Source: Symbiodinium natans
Lineage: Eukaryota; Sar; Dinophyceae; Suessiales; Symbiodiniaceae
Direction of reading: 5' to 3'
Assembly: GCA_905221605.1 (NCBI GenBank)
Contig: CAJNDS010002368.1
Span: 990,011 to 1,054,010, forward strand
DNA: 64,000 nucleotides
A program made the position numbers and the translations under genes. The notes below the pieces were generated by a model that saw nothing but the letters and a program-made list of their open reading frames with translations, made no database searches and was not told where the DNA came from. Positions 23,541 through 35,552 of the stretch are shown one piece after another; the stretch's first letter is position 1, and each line of letters opens with the position of its first letter.

Positions 23541-23639
23541 AGCTCATCTCAATTTTCTTCTGTGCCGCGACTTCGGAGAAAACAAGAAAAGCGGAGGCTC
23601 AGCTTGATGTTCGTCCATAAGGAAGATGTGAAGTGAAAG

Positions 23640-24400
23640 ACTCCATACCTTGAGCAGCGTTGGCATGCTGAAAGCTACAGTAGGTGGGGGAGCTGCGATG
23701 ACCTGGGTCTCTGACGACCTCCCCACGGGCAAACTCACACATCCAGCCGGCAGCATGTTGCTTTGGTCTCAGCAAGTTCAACGAAGTTGTTAAGGCCCAC
23801 CTGTCAACGCTGAAAGAGAGCACCGACCTCCGAAGAATTGTAAGTTGTAAGGATCGTAGGAAAGGGCATGCGGGTTGCGGCGCACTTGGATGGCTTGTTC
23901 GAGAAGTTGGTCAAGCAGCGGATGATGTAGTTCCCGTCGTAACCTTGATGTTGCGTTGCATCATGGAACTTAAGGGGGCAGTGCAAACCAAGTGCAGGGT
24001 GTGCACAGAGCACCACGTAAAAAGATAAAAACCACTGGGTAAAATTGTGGATATGAGAATATGGATATGATGGATTCAAGCCGCAGAGTGCTTGATGCGA
24101 AGTTGGCTGGCAGTCGGGCTTGGAGGCCGCCTGAGTGTTGTTGTTGGCGATGTCCACGATCCTCATGATGGCCTCACAGGCAAGAGGTGGCAGGAGGCAC
24201 GCAAGCTAGAACGTACTAGATACACGCGGACGACAAGCGCGCGCTGTGTTGCCTTCAGAGAGTCTTAGCCCCCCCCCCACCCCCGCCCTCCCCTCGAAAA
24301 CAGCCAAGAATTGGCTGCAACACCGCGGTGGCGGCTGCTGTCGCTGCTGCTTCTGCTGCCTCCCACAGTGAGCACCTGTTTGTGGGTGTGTGTGTGTGTG
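23640..24400. other. Stretch without a confident gene
   Basis: Short mixed frames only, including a 120-codon minus frame at 23804-24166 of unconvincing composition. It leads into the minisatellite. Confidence 0.4.
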
Positions 24401-24401
24401 T

Positions 24402-25110
24402 GCCCGGGTATGACCGGGTATGCCCGGGTATGCCCGGGTATGGGTATGACCGGGTATGCCCGGGTATGCCCGGGTATGACCGGGTATGACCGGGTATGAC
24501 CGGGTATGCCCGGGTATGACCGGGTATGACCGGGTATGCCCGGGTATGACCGGGTATGCCCGGGTATGACCGGGTATGACCGGGTATGACCGGGTATGAC
24601 CGGGTATGCCCGGGTATGACCGGGTATGCCCGGGTATGCCCGGGTATGACCGGGTATGCCCGGGTATGACCGGGTATGACCGGGTATGCCCGGGTATGAC
24701 CGGGTATGCCCGGGTATGCCCGGGTATGACCGGGTATGACCGGGTATGACCGGGTATGACCGGGTATGCCCGGGTATGACCGGGTATGCCCGGGTATGCC
24801 CGGGTATGACCGGGTATGACCGGGTATGACCGGGTATGACCGGGTATGACCGGGTATGCCCGGGTATGCCCGGGTATGACCGGGTATGCCCGGGTATGAC
24901 CGGGTATGCCCGGGTATGACCGGGTATGCCCGGGTATGCCCGGGTATGACCGGGTATGACCGGGTATGACCGGGTATGACCGGGTATGACCGGGTATGCC
25001 CGGGTATGACCGGGTATGACCGGGTATGACCGGGTATGACCGGGTATTCCCGGGTATGACCGGGTATGACCGGGTATGCCCGGGTATGACCGGGTATGAC
25101 CGGGTATGAC
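24402..25110. repeat. 10-bp minisatellite CCGGGTATGM (M = A or C), about 70 copies
   Basis: Roughly 70 head-to-tail decamers differ almost only at one position, giving TGACCGGG or TGCCCGGG junctions; there is one extra GGTATG insertion near 24439 and one TATTCC variant near 25047. Because 10 is not a multiple of 3, each minus-strand frame cycles through the same ten residues, and all three frames stay open for 376-395 codons (units such as GHTRSYPVIP). That openness is a property of the repeat, not evidence for a gene. Confidence 0.95.
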
Positions 25111-25210
25111 TCGGCCGTACTCGGGCGTACTCGGGCGTACTCGGACGTACTCGAGCGTACTCGGGCGTACTCGGGCGTACTCGGGCGTACTCGGGCGACT
25201 CGGGCGTACT
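25111..25210. repeat. Second 10-bp minisatellite, TCGGGCGTAC, about ten copies
   Basis: Head-to-tail decamers TCGGGCGTAC with a few variants (TCGGACGTAC, TCGAGCGTAC) directly abut the CCGGGTATGM array. The period is identical and the two motifs share CGGG plus a GTA core, so one may derive from the other. Confidence 0.9.
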
Positions 25211-26683
25211 CGGCCTGCAGTCGCGGAACGCGGCCGCAATGGATGTCTCGAAGCATGTTTTGAAGCCCTTCGTGGGGTGGCAGTAGAGGGCCCGAAGGAC
25301 AACAATGAGCAGCATCCTTGGAGCCTTTTTGGGCAACAGACCTTGGATAAGCAGAAACCATCCATCTTCGGTCTACCATGGAGTCTACCCTTCCCATGAC
25401 AAGCCCAGAGAAAGAGATGGGTGTTTGTATGGTGTTGCGGTGAGTTCGCCATGGCTTACTCGCTCATGGTTGAACATTTGATGTTGGATTGTTGGTCTTA
25501 CAGAATCTTTCTAGGAGAAGTGCACGCAGTGAGTGGCGCGTGAAACCAAGCGAATGAGCTGGTTTCCGACTGAACAACCAATTGGCGGCATCTTGCGCAA
25601 CCGCCACAAGGGGTGATGCGAAAAGTTCGATGAGTTGACAAAAGCAGTCCTCCTGATGGTAGGCAAAATGCTGACGTCCTTCTTCACCTCAGGTGTATGT
25701 GCACGTACAATATATGCACATATACGCAAACATCCACACAGATGTATACATGCATGGCATTGGTGGCTTGACCTGTCGGCGTCATGCGTCACATTAAGTC
25801 TGATGTCCAAGGAGCTGGATGAGATGCCGTGGTAAAACCGGGCCACCGAGATGTGCTGCCGGTCCAGCGGGACTTTCCCTGAACATCTCCGAAGGCAAAA
25901 GCTTAAACAGACATGATACCAGCTTCTCATTGCAAAGATACCCGCTTATTTTTAAGTACTAGGATTCCCTTACAAGAAGGACCCCACTACGGTAGCCCTC
26001 ATATCATAAACCCCCCCAATCTCTGCAAAATCCCAGGCGCTTTTGCCACCGACCCCGCACTGCTTCTCGATGCTGGGCCGGGTTTCCAGGAGCTGGAACA
26101 TGGTCCTGGGGAGCTGTATCTGGGGGCTGGGGGGTCCCATATTGAGTACCTTTTCAAACTGGGAAGCCCCTTATATGAGATGAATGATCCCCGGTTCCAA
26201 GGCATCCAGCCTGACGCGTTGATGTCAGCGCTTCAGCCGCAACACCATACTACAGTAGCCCCGGAAGCTCAGCCTCCGAGAACAGCTTACACGATGTTCG
26301 GGCAAACCCCCTAGCCAGATCAATTGAATTTCCTATGCTTTGAACATCTACTACTGGAAGAAATATTCAATGGGTATCCATGGGTGCTGGTCTGATAGTG
26401 GAGGGAAAGAAGCGTAACACCCCTTGAGACGGGCACTTTTGAGCAACGCGTCCACAGCAGCTGTTGCCCCTTGGCAGGCACCTGAAGAACCCGAGCTCAT
26501 CAGACACCAGCTCCTTCCTACCACACTGAGATCCTGATTCCAGCACGTGTTTTCGTCGTTGCGTCGGGCCGTTCGTCGGTGCCACCGCTTGTGGACGGGA
26601 ATGTGCCACTATGTGCCACTGCACTGTGTTGGAGCGTCCCTATTGCGGGCCAGGTAAGTTTGCGCTTTGCCAGGCAGCCAAGA

Positions 26684-28021
26684 TCAAGTCCCCTTGTAGC
26701 GTCGCTTTCTCCGTATGAGCGCAGCGGCCAGTTTAATCCGAACACGTGGGTCTGCCGCAATGTGACCAGCTGTTGCAGGATCCTCGAGAACGGTAAAAAA
26801 GTCAACAAGGTCTGATTCAGCCACCTGCGGCTCAAGCACCTCTACGCCAACTCCAGCTTCATCGCAGAAACCTTTCACGGAAATGCCAAGAAAAGCAGAG
26901 GAGCTGTCGCCCAATCGGTCACTTGTCGGGAGATCACGGATCAAGTCTGTGAAGTCTGTGGGCTGGCCTCCCGGATTCTGCAGATTCTGATCGGACTCCG
27001 ACCCCGTGACACCGGAGTCGGATACCTCGCATGTTTCTGCTTCTTCCTCTGTCTTCCAACTTCGCAGCACGGCAAACAGCTCGTTCACTTGAACAGGCAA
27101 GGAGAGCAGGCCGATTACAATGGCAACGCTCGTCACAAATCTGCCCTCCGTGCTGGTGACTGGGAAAGGAGCACCCTGAGAGGTAAATACATTGAGCATG
27201 TAGAAGCAAGCATCACCAAAGGAGTTGATTGCCGGATTTATCCCATTGCGGCCCTCGACCCTCCATAGTAGCCCGGCTGAGATTGACAGTGTGCCAACGG
27301 CCGACACCAGGATTCGCACCACCGACAGGCCGAGGCTGCTGCCCCTCCGCCCTTCGCGGTCCTCGATCACCGCCGTCGATTTCAAGAGGCGGAAGATGCG
27401 GACAAACCGGATCGAGCGCAACAGGGTCAGTTCCAAGCTAAGATCTGATGAAGGCGTCAAGGCGAAGGCCCGGTCTAGAACTGGCAGACACGAGACAAGG
27501 TCGGTGATAGAGCTTCCGCGCAGGAACCAGTTTGCTTGAAAATCGTTCGCCCAGGCACGCATCACCAGTTCGGCACAAAAGATCAGGTTGATCACATCTT
27601 CGATCGACAGGCCGCCGGTGCTGTAGCCGAACCACGGCTCCGACTCCACGAAGAGTGCCTTTGAAGGATTAGTCTCACCGAAGCAGAAGCAGGCCACACA
27701 AATCCCAATCAGTGTTACCTCCACTGCTTGATACCACGCCGGTGGGACCTTTTCAAGTGCTCGAATGTAGCCTTTCGCTGCTTTCGAAGTCTCGTTTCTC
27801 ACAAAGTGCCGCGAAATCCGTCGGCACCGGGAAAGCTTCGCCAGGGGGGATGCAGTCAGCAACAAGATGGAACTTGCAGGACCCCACGAGCCTCGCCCAC
27901 CCACCTGACAAGGCTGGTGTCCCCGTAAGGATGAGCATGAGTGCTTCTCGGCTATGGTCACTTGTCTGCGCAGAGGTGCCGGTGCAGACCGAAGAACACC
28001 GGAAGTAGAATCACGTAGCAT
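26684..28021 (-). CDS. Six-transmembrane voltage-gated-type cation channel, altered filter
   Basis: A complete 445-codon frame starts with ATG at 28019-28021. Segments in order: basic N-terminus; S1 about 98-116; S2 about 139-157 (LIFCAELVMRAW); S3 about 171-187; S4 about 199-214 (LLRSIRFVRIFRLLKS, Arg/Lys every third residue); S5 about 229-253; pore loop about 268-290; S6 about 294-318 (ends LLSLPVQVNELFAVL); acidic cytosolic tail. This is the Ion_trans architecture of Kv-type membrane channels. The pore keeps the flanks (FGDACFYMLNVFTS ... PVTSTEGRFV), but the usual TVGYGD is replaced by TSQGAP, so potassium selectivity cannot be assumed. The frame is intronless and unbroken, unlike most of the surrounding minus-strand sequence, so it may be a retroposed or nested gene. 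True subunit number and ion are unknown. Confidence 0.75.
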   Translation of the reverse strand: MLRDSTSGVLRSAPAPLRRQVTIAEKHSCSSLRGHQPCQVGGRGSWGPASSILLLTASPLAKLSRCRRISRHFVRNETSKAAKGYIRALEKVPPAWYQAVEVTLIGICVACFCFGETNPSKALFVESEPWFGYSTGGLSIEDVINLIFCAELVMRAWANDFQANWFLRGSSITDLVSCLPVLDRAFALTPSSDLSLELTLLRSIRFVRIFRLLKSTAVIEDREGRRGSSLGLSVVRILVSAVGTLSISAGLLWRVEGRNGINPAINSFGDACFYMLNVFTSQGAPFPVTSTEGRFVTSVAIVIGLLSLPVQVNELFAVLRSWKTEEEAETCEVSDSGVTGSESDQNLQNPGGQPTDFTDLIRDLPTSDRLGDSSSAFLGISVKGFCDEAGVGVEVLEPQVAESDLVDFFTVLEDPATAGHIAADPRVRIKLAAALIRRKRRYKGT

Positions 28022-28284
28022 TCCGGCGAGTCTCGGGGTGTCTCACGTCTTACTTTGACAAGGCCACGATCTTCATCTTTGCCGCTCTCGTTGTTCTCTT
28101 CTTGTTCTGCTGTCCCATCGCGCATTGGCTGGTTTGAAGTCTTGCAGCAGTGTATGCCTACTCCAGTTCTATACCAGCTCTCTGCCAGTAGATGTCAAGA
28201 AGCTTGGCAAGACAACCTACAAGGTGTTACGGCGAGGGCCACATGCTAAGCTGGTACCATCACAGCAGCGTTGGGAATGAAAGC

Positions 28285-29051
28285 TCAATCATGCTCAACA
28301 CAGAGTGTCGAGGTTGCCGAGTCTTTCAGACTCGGCAAGCTCTTCCCTTTCAACCTCCCATACCTCAACTCAACCTTACTCCAGGCAAGAGTCTGAAACA
28401 CGATCTTCTCCACGGTTGCGTCTTCCGAGATCATGGCCTGAGCCATTTCATAAAAAGCAGCACACAAGCGTTCGTCTCCTGCCACGCTTCGCTGACTTTG
28501 CTTTCAGGCTGCTGGATGCGGAGGCTTGTCACCTGAAGCGTTCATGCTGTGTAGGGTGATCCTGAAAGTAGGAAGCCTGAAACAGGCCTCGCTGTGCCAG
28601 GAAGGACAGCAGCATGACAACCTTCAAATCCACTTCGTTCTGCACCTCAAGACATGTCAATCTGCAGCATTTTGAGCCAGTGACACAAAATTGTAATACA
28701 GGACTCGGGGCATCCACCTTCTCGCCGCCTGGACCTAGGCCCTTTGCTTGCGAATGCAAGCTCGTGAGCAGCTTCATGAAGCCTGGGCAATGCGAGGTGT
28801 GCAGCGTGAACTATTCGTGACATGCTCCATGTGGTCCAGAAAGGTTGTCGGCCTGGCTTGTCGAGAATGAGCTGACGCCTCGCCAAAATAGTCTGCTCAT
28901 CATCCGTGTCCCACCTCACAGCAAACTTCGGATTCAGACGCGGGGAGGGGTGTGAGTTGGCCTTTCGTGCGCCAGAGCGGCACAGGGCGGACCACAAAGC
29001 GATACCCCTTGTTCTCGCGGTCCACCGAATCCTGGAGATCAGAGAAAGCAC
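28285..29051 (-). pseudogene. Exon-like segments upstream of the channel gene
   Basis: In minus order: RWDTDDEQTILARRQLILDK, RIVHAAHLALPRLHEAAHEL and ITILCHWLKMLQIDMS (29051-28647); then in another frame EVQNEVDLKVVMLLSFLAQR with GLFQASYFQDHP (28650-28530); then RLCAAFYEMAQAMISEDATV and VFQTLAWSKVELRYGRLKG (28485-28330). All look coding. The change of frame in the middle of a helix near 28645 without a splice signal suggests an indel. They probably belong to the large minus-strand gene rather than to the channel. Confidence 0.5.
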
Positions 29052-29239
29052 ATGTAGGCAGAATGAGCATCAGTCAACGCAAGGAATCAGAGGACTTGTG
29101 GAGAGCACCGCTACTCCTCGAGATCCTGCACAGAACTCAGGATCTCCTCGGACTCATACTTGAACCGCCACTGGAAAGTGTCCTCGTCTCATGTTGGGTG
29201 GGCCGAAAGGAGACAGCAATACCAGCACAGGATGCATCA

Positions 29240-31721
29240 CAAGCAGTGATTAGACGAGACCACCTCCCCCCCCCATGTGGCGGAATCTGTTCGAGCAGTT
29301 CGTGCCTCTTCATCCAACCTCTCTAGAACCAAGAAGCGAGCCTGCTCCTTATGCCGTCGAGTCGCAGATTGGATCGTGACCCTGGGCACATGGTGGTGGT
29401 TGCTGCTCATGGGCCGCAAAACGCCACAAGAAACACTTCGGCTCTGGCTTGAAGGTGTCGGCTTCATCCGCATTGAAGCGAGACCAGATACCGCGGCGAA
29501 TGCCACCTTTCACACAGACACGAGAAGATGTCAAGGCTTCTGTCTAACAAGCAATCGTCTGGTCCTACAACACCCCATGGGCATTGCCTTCCAGAATTTC
29601 CACCGAGCCGTTTCCAATCGGTATGTTGTCGAAGGTTATGATCTCAGTCGCAGCAGGAATCTGTGAGAGTCAGATGCTTGCAACCAACATGGACGTTCAA
29701 GTCAGCCAAGCTAAGCGGCGATGTTGGATGCATCGGGGATGCAACACTCGTAGATGTTGCTGGAGGCATGCATTTTCAGTCGCTGAGCCTGGTGCTCGCT
29801 CTCCTTGGCGTGCCGCTCTGACAGGTGACACTCAACTCAACCCCGACACCCTAAACCCTAAAACCCTCATGCTGCTATGCCGGCATGGAGAGCTGAGTCG
29901 GTGCATTCTCGGTGTGACGCCAGCCGACAAAATTGGCTAGGTCGTCCAAAGGCCTCCCTCACCTTCTTTCGCAGTCCAAAACAGCGCCGAACATTCAAAC
30001 CTTCAAATCCAAGAGCTCCCGCGGATCCTCCGCGGATACCTAAATCCCAGATTTCCTCAAACCCGTATACCTCCGAGCCTGAAACCGTCAAAGCCTGCTC
30101 CTCAAAGCTTCCCAAGACTCTAAGATCTAAAGCCCGCAATGTCCTGAACCCCTATATGCCTGTATCCCATGTTGTTCCCATCTTGAACGCCTCCGTGTAA
30201 GCGTTTGCAAGTTCACCATGACTCCCACCAAAACTGGATGCTGACGGAAATCGGAAGGCCTGCTTCTACGCCTTTGACTTGAGTTTTTCTAAAAGCCCAG
30301 TGCTTTGCATTACTTTTTTGTGCCTGTCGGGCGTTCCAAGATGTAGCCCTAAGGGGGTTGCGCCGGTTGCGCAGCCGGACCCGACTGCATGTTGGCCCAG
30401 GCGTGCAAACCTCTGTGGTTTAATGTCCTTTGGGGGTCAGGCAAGCTCCTGCAAGCTCTTCTTTCAAGATTGCTGCGATAGGTAGCAGCTTCGGAGCCAA
30501 AAGTGTGTGAAATGCTTCTGACAAACAAGACCATGAAAGCTTAGATTCACTACAAACTGTAAACAAGGCCAGCATGTGAGCATTTGTCCTGTCAAGTGTA
30601 CTACTTCAGCGGACGAGATGTGGACATAAACGAACCGAGGGAGCGCCCCCCCACCCTTGCGCCTAAGGATTTGTTATTGCTGGGCTGTTCTGACTTGTTT
30701 CTTTGAAGGGTCGGTTGTTGCGGTTTTTGCTAGGGTGCGAAACAAGACTGAGAGGAAAAACTGTTGGGGCCTTGGCACACCCTTGACAAGTAGGCCTTGA
30801 CATTTGCATACCGAAAACTGTGCAAGTGCGAAAAGAGGAAAGACCGTGCTGGCTTCGAGGAAGCAAAAGGTGTGTGAAGAGAGAGCCAAAACATGTAAGC
30901 ATCTTGTTGGTGACGGCGACGCATCGGAAGGTTGAGAACCGAAGAGCTGATCATCGCACGTCAAAAACTAGAGATGTACCAACGCAAACGGGTTCAAAAA
31001 CACAAGCACGAGAAAGAGAAGGGATTACTAGATGAACGGGCCAAAACATACAAGATCAATTGCCTTGGTTCCCAGAGATGCCGCAGGCCCCTACAGAAAA
31101 AGGTAATAACAATCTGGAGCATTTGATGTTCTGCAACCGCACTTTCTTGTGGAAGGGGAGCAGAGGGTAACGTCTCTTGTGTGTCCCACGCTGCCGAACC
31201 TCACAAGGGAACAACACCTAATATGGTTGGTGCTCGTGAAGACTTGCAAAGCGGAGTTAGATCACAAAGAGACAAGACGATTCATGCGAAGTCAGGCTGA
31301 AGAGTTCAGTCTTTCGCGCAGGCAAGACTCGGCAGCTCGGGTAGGGTACCTAAGTGCACTGAGCCCAACTAATCGGACTCGACCGCATGATGCGAGCTGA
31401 AGTGCATTTATAGCCATGATGCCGCTTGGCTTTGCACACCAAGGATGGGATAATGCTCTGCCAAGGAACTCATCGCGTCCAATCATGTGGGTAAGCGTCT
31501 TCAGGACCTGTCGTACTGAGTTATAATACTCTATGTTTCGAAGATGTGAAGCCGCAGCACAGGAAGGTGGGCATCGGATGCTACAATGTAGTTTCAGCCA
31601 GGTGTCACTAAGAATCACAGAGGCGTTGTCCGGGGATCCTGGCGATCGCAAACCTGCCGCCCCAGCCTCGGACCAAGCATGACAATATAGCACACACAAG
31701 TACCCACACACACACACACAC

Positions 31722-31785
<64 letters not shown>

Positions 31786-32460
31786 CAACAGAACTCAATG
31801 CGACATGACACGCTGCCCCAGGTCCCGTTTCCATTTCCCTCCAACCCCCTTCCCAGGCTGAGTTTGAGGCCGAGTACGTCCGAAGCGCATCGGTGAACTT
31901 GCCAAGATCGGCTGCTGTTGCATCCTGTGTTCACTCCGTTCGTTCACTATGCAATGCATTTTGCAAACAGAAGCTGCCGCTGTGGCAAATTTGCATGGTG
32001 GGACTGGAGGCGATACGGGCCGTCAGCGGCTTGACATGCTTCAAAGTGGTCCTGACATTCCTGCAGCAGGTAGCTTACCTCAGAACGCTCTTGCGTGCTG
32101 GTCCCCACCTCGGCTCCGCAAAGTGTTCCAGCAGAAAGCATGCGCCGGTTGCACGCCGTGATTTTGCAGCGCCGTCATCAACTTTGAGGCGTTAGCCAAC
32201 AATCGCGTCTCGATGAACGTGTCGACGTAGGTGGGCGCTTCCACGGGAGGGAGAAGATGCGCTGTTGTACACAGCAGTGAATACCTCTTTGTGCAGGTCG
32301 TTGACTCGAGAAGGTTTCCAAGCAGATCCCCTTTACTACTAGTATGAGTAGTTGAACGGCTGAATTATGTTTCGGCGGAGGCGCATGTTCCTGGCGGCCT
32401 GCAGACGATTCTTCCAGGAATCTGCTCTCAGGGCTCGGGTGCTCAATCGAGCCGTGAGCC
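29240..32460. other. Three-kilobase stretch with little coding evidence
   Basis: Apart from short ambiguous frames there is a small CCCTAAA-like patch near 29845-29870, a Pro/Ser-rich plus frame at 29940-30200 with degenerate repeat words, and a minus fragment GTSTQERSEVSYLLQECQDH near 32050-32120. No confident gene. Confidence 0.4.
31697..31783. repeat. (CA)n followed by (TGA)n microsatellite
   Basis: About ten CA units run into about twenty TGA/ATG triplets. Minus-strand frames over the triplet tract give poly-Ile or poly-His. Confidence 0.95.
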
Positions 32461-32479
32461 CACTTGTGTCCTCACCAGA

Positions 32480-32953
32480 CATGTTGCTGTTGCTGCTTCT
32501 GCATGTCAGCTTTCCGGCTTAGGCATTGCTGTTTGCTTGTGGGCCCAACTAAGCAATCCGCTGACGCTTCGTCGTGCACTGATGGCAGGCCAGTCGAAAG
32601 AAAGTTCGCCATCACTTGCAGAAAGCCCATGTCGAACAGTGCCTGCATGTAAACACCAGGACCTTCTTACAGACGCGCCACTCCATGTCATGAGCAGAGC
32701 AGCAGAGCCGTCCCTGCCTCGTACGTATGAGGGAAGCGCAGCAAGCTGCCCAAAGCCAACAAAGCGTAGCGCTTCCGCTTTGTTGCTTCTGCAAGACCCA
32801 TGAACGTAGCCTGGCTGCCTTGAAGCTACCACGTGACATGTGCACGCACGTGCGCAGCCTACAATTCTTCGACGGCATCCACATTTCCGTCAAGAGTCTG
32901 AGCAAGGTCTCAATAGCCAGGTAGAGCAACGACTCCTTGCGCTTGTTCTCCAT
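32480..32953 (-). CDS. Two exon-like helical segments
   Basis: Upstream part (about 32865-32953): ENKRKESLLYLAIETLLRLL followed by TEMWMPSKNCRL. Downstream part (about 32480-32640): LFDMGFLQVMANFLSTGLPS, then HDEASADCLVGPTSKQQ and a Gln run ending QQQQHVW. Both have strong helix-rich coding character and are separated by about 220 bp of probable intron. The LFDMGFLQVMANFL pattern is reminiscent of armadillo-type or RIH-type helical repeats (low confidence). Confidence 0.5.
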
Positions 32954-33409
32954 AAACCTAGCAGAAGTCTGGGCACTCTTCAGGAACCTGCTGAAACCTG
33001 CTAGAGAATCAACTGCTGGCTACAGCAATGCTTCCAGTCTCATGTGGGTTGTGCCCCGGTCCCTCCCCTACGGCTTGGGGCGCCTTCAAGGTCTGGGGGT
33101 TTAGAACGTAATGCTTAAAGTAAGGCTTAAAGTCTTTTCGGGCTTTGGAGTTTCGGGTTTTGAATAATTTTAGAACTTTTGTTTTGGGGCTTCCGGGCTC
33201 GCCTCCAAATCTGCTCGGATGAGCACATTGCGGCCAACAACAGCATGTCTTCTGGAAACCGAACTTCCCCTGGCGCAGCAAGTGATCCTAGAGCTTTCCT
33301 GTTCATCCTCAGCCGGCTACAACTTGCCCCTTTGGAGGTTGTTCTTGCCATGCGAGCAAGGATGCAAGTATGTTGTCACGGGTAACAATGCACAGCTACG
33401 GTCGTGCGG

Positions 33410-33541
33410 CTCGGGGTGCCTCGGTCTTTGTCTCGCAAAGTCCCTTCCAGGATGGGTTCAAGGATCGCACGCGTCTTATCGGCTCGTGGGTCCATCAAGG
33501 GGATGTTGATGCGCTCGAGCACAATGTCCTGCAGGCTTGAG

Positions 33542-33613
<72 letters not shown>

Positions 33614-33800
33614 AGCTTGTGGACAAACTTCTGCACATCCCCACCCCCCCCCACACCCACTTATGGCTTGCCGGACTTGTTCTAAAACTCCATCTAAGGC
33701 CAGGTCGTTGCTGGGATTCGGCAAGACTTCGGCTTCAAAGTCACGAAAGTTGCAGTAAGCCTCAAGAGCTGGACGTCTTGGCATGTCCAAGATGACCATG
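33410..33800 (-). CDS. Exon-like segments either side of a GA tract
   Basis: Upstream (33660-33800): MVILDMPRRPALEAYCNFRD and DLALDGVLEQVRQAISG. Downstream (33410-33535): LQDIVLERINIPLMDPRADK and TRAILEPILEGTLRDKDRGT. The intervening sequence holds the (GA)n run and a polyG/polyC pair and would be the intron; its minus-strand end near 33540 reads CTC...TTGCTCAAG, so the exact border is unclear. Function unknown. Confidence 0.5.
33541..33612. repeat. (GA)n microsatellite with a G run
   Basis: About 33 GA units followed by nine G. On the minus strand this is a long pyrimidine tract, likely within an intron. Confidence 0.95.
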
Positions 33801-34559
33801 AGCAGAAGACTGACTTGTCTAAGCTGGCGGCAGCATAGATCGAGTTGGAGCTTGAGACCGCCGGAGGTGTGACGCCAAGCTCAAAGCTAGGCCATGTCAC
33901 GTGGGACATTGGCAGCTGGCTGAGTCTCTCCTGTCAACACAGCTGCTACGACAAAGATCTTCCCACATGCTCACACTAGCTCGTGCAAGAGGCCTTCTTA
34001 CCAGGGAGCTGGAACTTGAAGTGGTCCTCCAAACCATCAGCATGCCGTATGGACTTCAATCTGCCGGATGTCTGCAGGCCATTGCAATCAAGAGGCGTAT
34101 GTCAAGCCTCAGGCAACTGGCACTACGACTGAGACCTATCAAGATGTGCAACTACAGAGTTCCTGCCGCTCCCACACTTTGCATCCATGAAGCTTGCGAA
34201 TAGATTGGGAAGCGACTGAAACATCTGCCCAGCCCTCGCGAAGGCTTGCAACATCATCGCCAAATGCACAAAAAAAGCCGCTGGCCCGCTGGTCACGAAA
34301 TGTCACCGCGGCTCATCATGTTGAATATTGACTGCGCTTCGAGGATTCTGGGTGCCCCACAGACCCATGTGCCTTCATTTTGTTGAGTTCACGGTGCGCA
34401 CGCAGTCTCGTGCCACAGCTTGCAGCTGAATGCTGTCTCAGCCGCACAAACGGAACCAGCACGGACTGCGGTGGAAGGACAAGACATTGGGCATCGATCA
34501 GAACATCATTCAAGAACCTTGGCACCCAACCGATGCTGAAGCCCATAACTGCCATGCTG

Positions 34560-34736
34560 CTTTGATGCTTCGCAGTGGCATGGAGATCCAGAGCGCAGAG
34601 TCCACAAAAAGCAGCTGCATTCGCAGGATGCAGCCTTCAGTGACTTCAGCAGATGTCGTTTGAGGGTTGGGGGCTCTTCCTGCAATGCCCACCTCGCCGA
34701 GTCAAGCTGATCTTCACTGACTCTTTGGCCTGTCAA
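34560..34736 (-). CDS. Exon-like segment
   Basis: The frame reads QRVSEDQLDSARWALQEEPP then TLKRHLLKSLKAAS. Charged, helical composition; borders and family unknown. Confidence 0.4.
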
Positions 34737-34829
34737 AGAAAGCTGCTATCTGCACGGGTGCCATGTAGGGAACGAGCGCGGTCGACATTTACCATCTGGA
34801 GTATCCCTGACTGCACTCCGCGTGCACCC

Positions 34830-35540
34830 CCTTAAGCATGTGAATGTCCGCAAAAACTGTTGTGAACATCTGGCTGAAAAATCAACAAACCGTCTGGGGC
34901 TGCGGGCCTGCCGCGGGCCTATTGTTTTACGTGGACTTGCGATCTATGGAGGATGCGCCTTCGAAAGTAGCGACGTAGATTCATTCTTTAGGGCACCGCT
35001 TACGAAACCTATCGTGCGACAAGGTAAAACACGATTATTTTCTCAGCCAGAGCTGACCACGCGGAACTTGGGTCTGCATTTACAGCAATCACTTAATTAA
35101 TTGTCCATCCCCCAAAAAGCAACCGGTAACGCTGCACTCGCATAAGGTGTGGATTCGCAATCAGCCTCGTCCAAGTCTCTCAAACCTTGGTTAGGGTGGC
35201 ACGGTGGGAACAGCGGGACTTAGAGATCCGAAACGCATGGCACAACCAAAGACGACCCTGAAAAAGCAAAAACACACTGAAAATGGCCCATTGAATGGCC
35301 GAGAAGCGCTTGTCCGGGGTTTGCTGTACCATTTTGGTGTCCAGCGTGACATCTAATGTTGCACAGCCTCAATGGCACTGCTTGATAGCACATAGAGGCA
35401 TAGCACGTGTGGATCGCTACGCACTTGCTGCATCTGTCTGCAACTGTGAAGTCTGTGACGCTATGTTTTACACATTGCCTTGCCTCGCAGAGTTTGCAAG
35501 CCCCCCTTTGTCGTGTGCAGCGAAGCCGCTTGCGCGGTAC
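34830..35540. other. Stretch without a confident gene
   Basis: The 194-codon plus frame at 35295-35879 is open, but its first half has no clear protein character and its second half is the antisense of the minus-strand segment at 35553-35830. Confidence 0.35.
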
Positions 35541-35552
35541 AGCTCCGAGAAG

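Noticed and set aside
24206-25452. Three overlapping minus-strand open frames of 376-395 codons
   Set aside because: They exist because a stop-free 10-bp repeat leaves all three frames open; the peptides are the same ten-residue cycle.
30480-30900. GAGCCAAAA words as reverse spliced-leader relics
   Set aside because: Matches of only 9-10 bases without the rest of the leader or an adjacent start; expected by chance.
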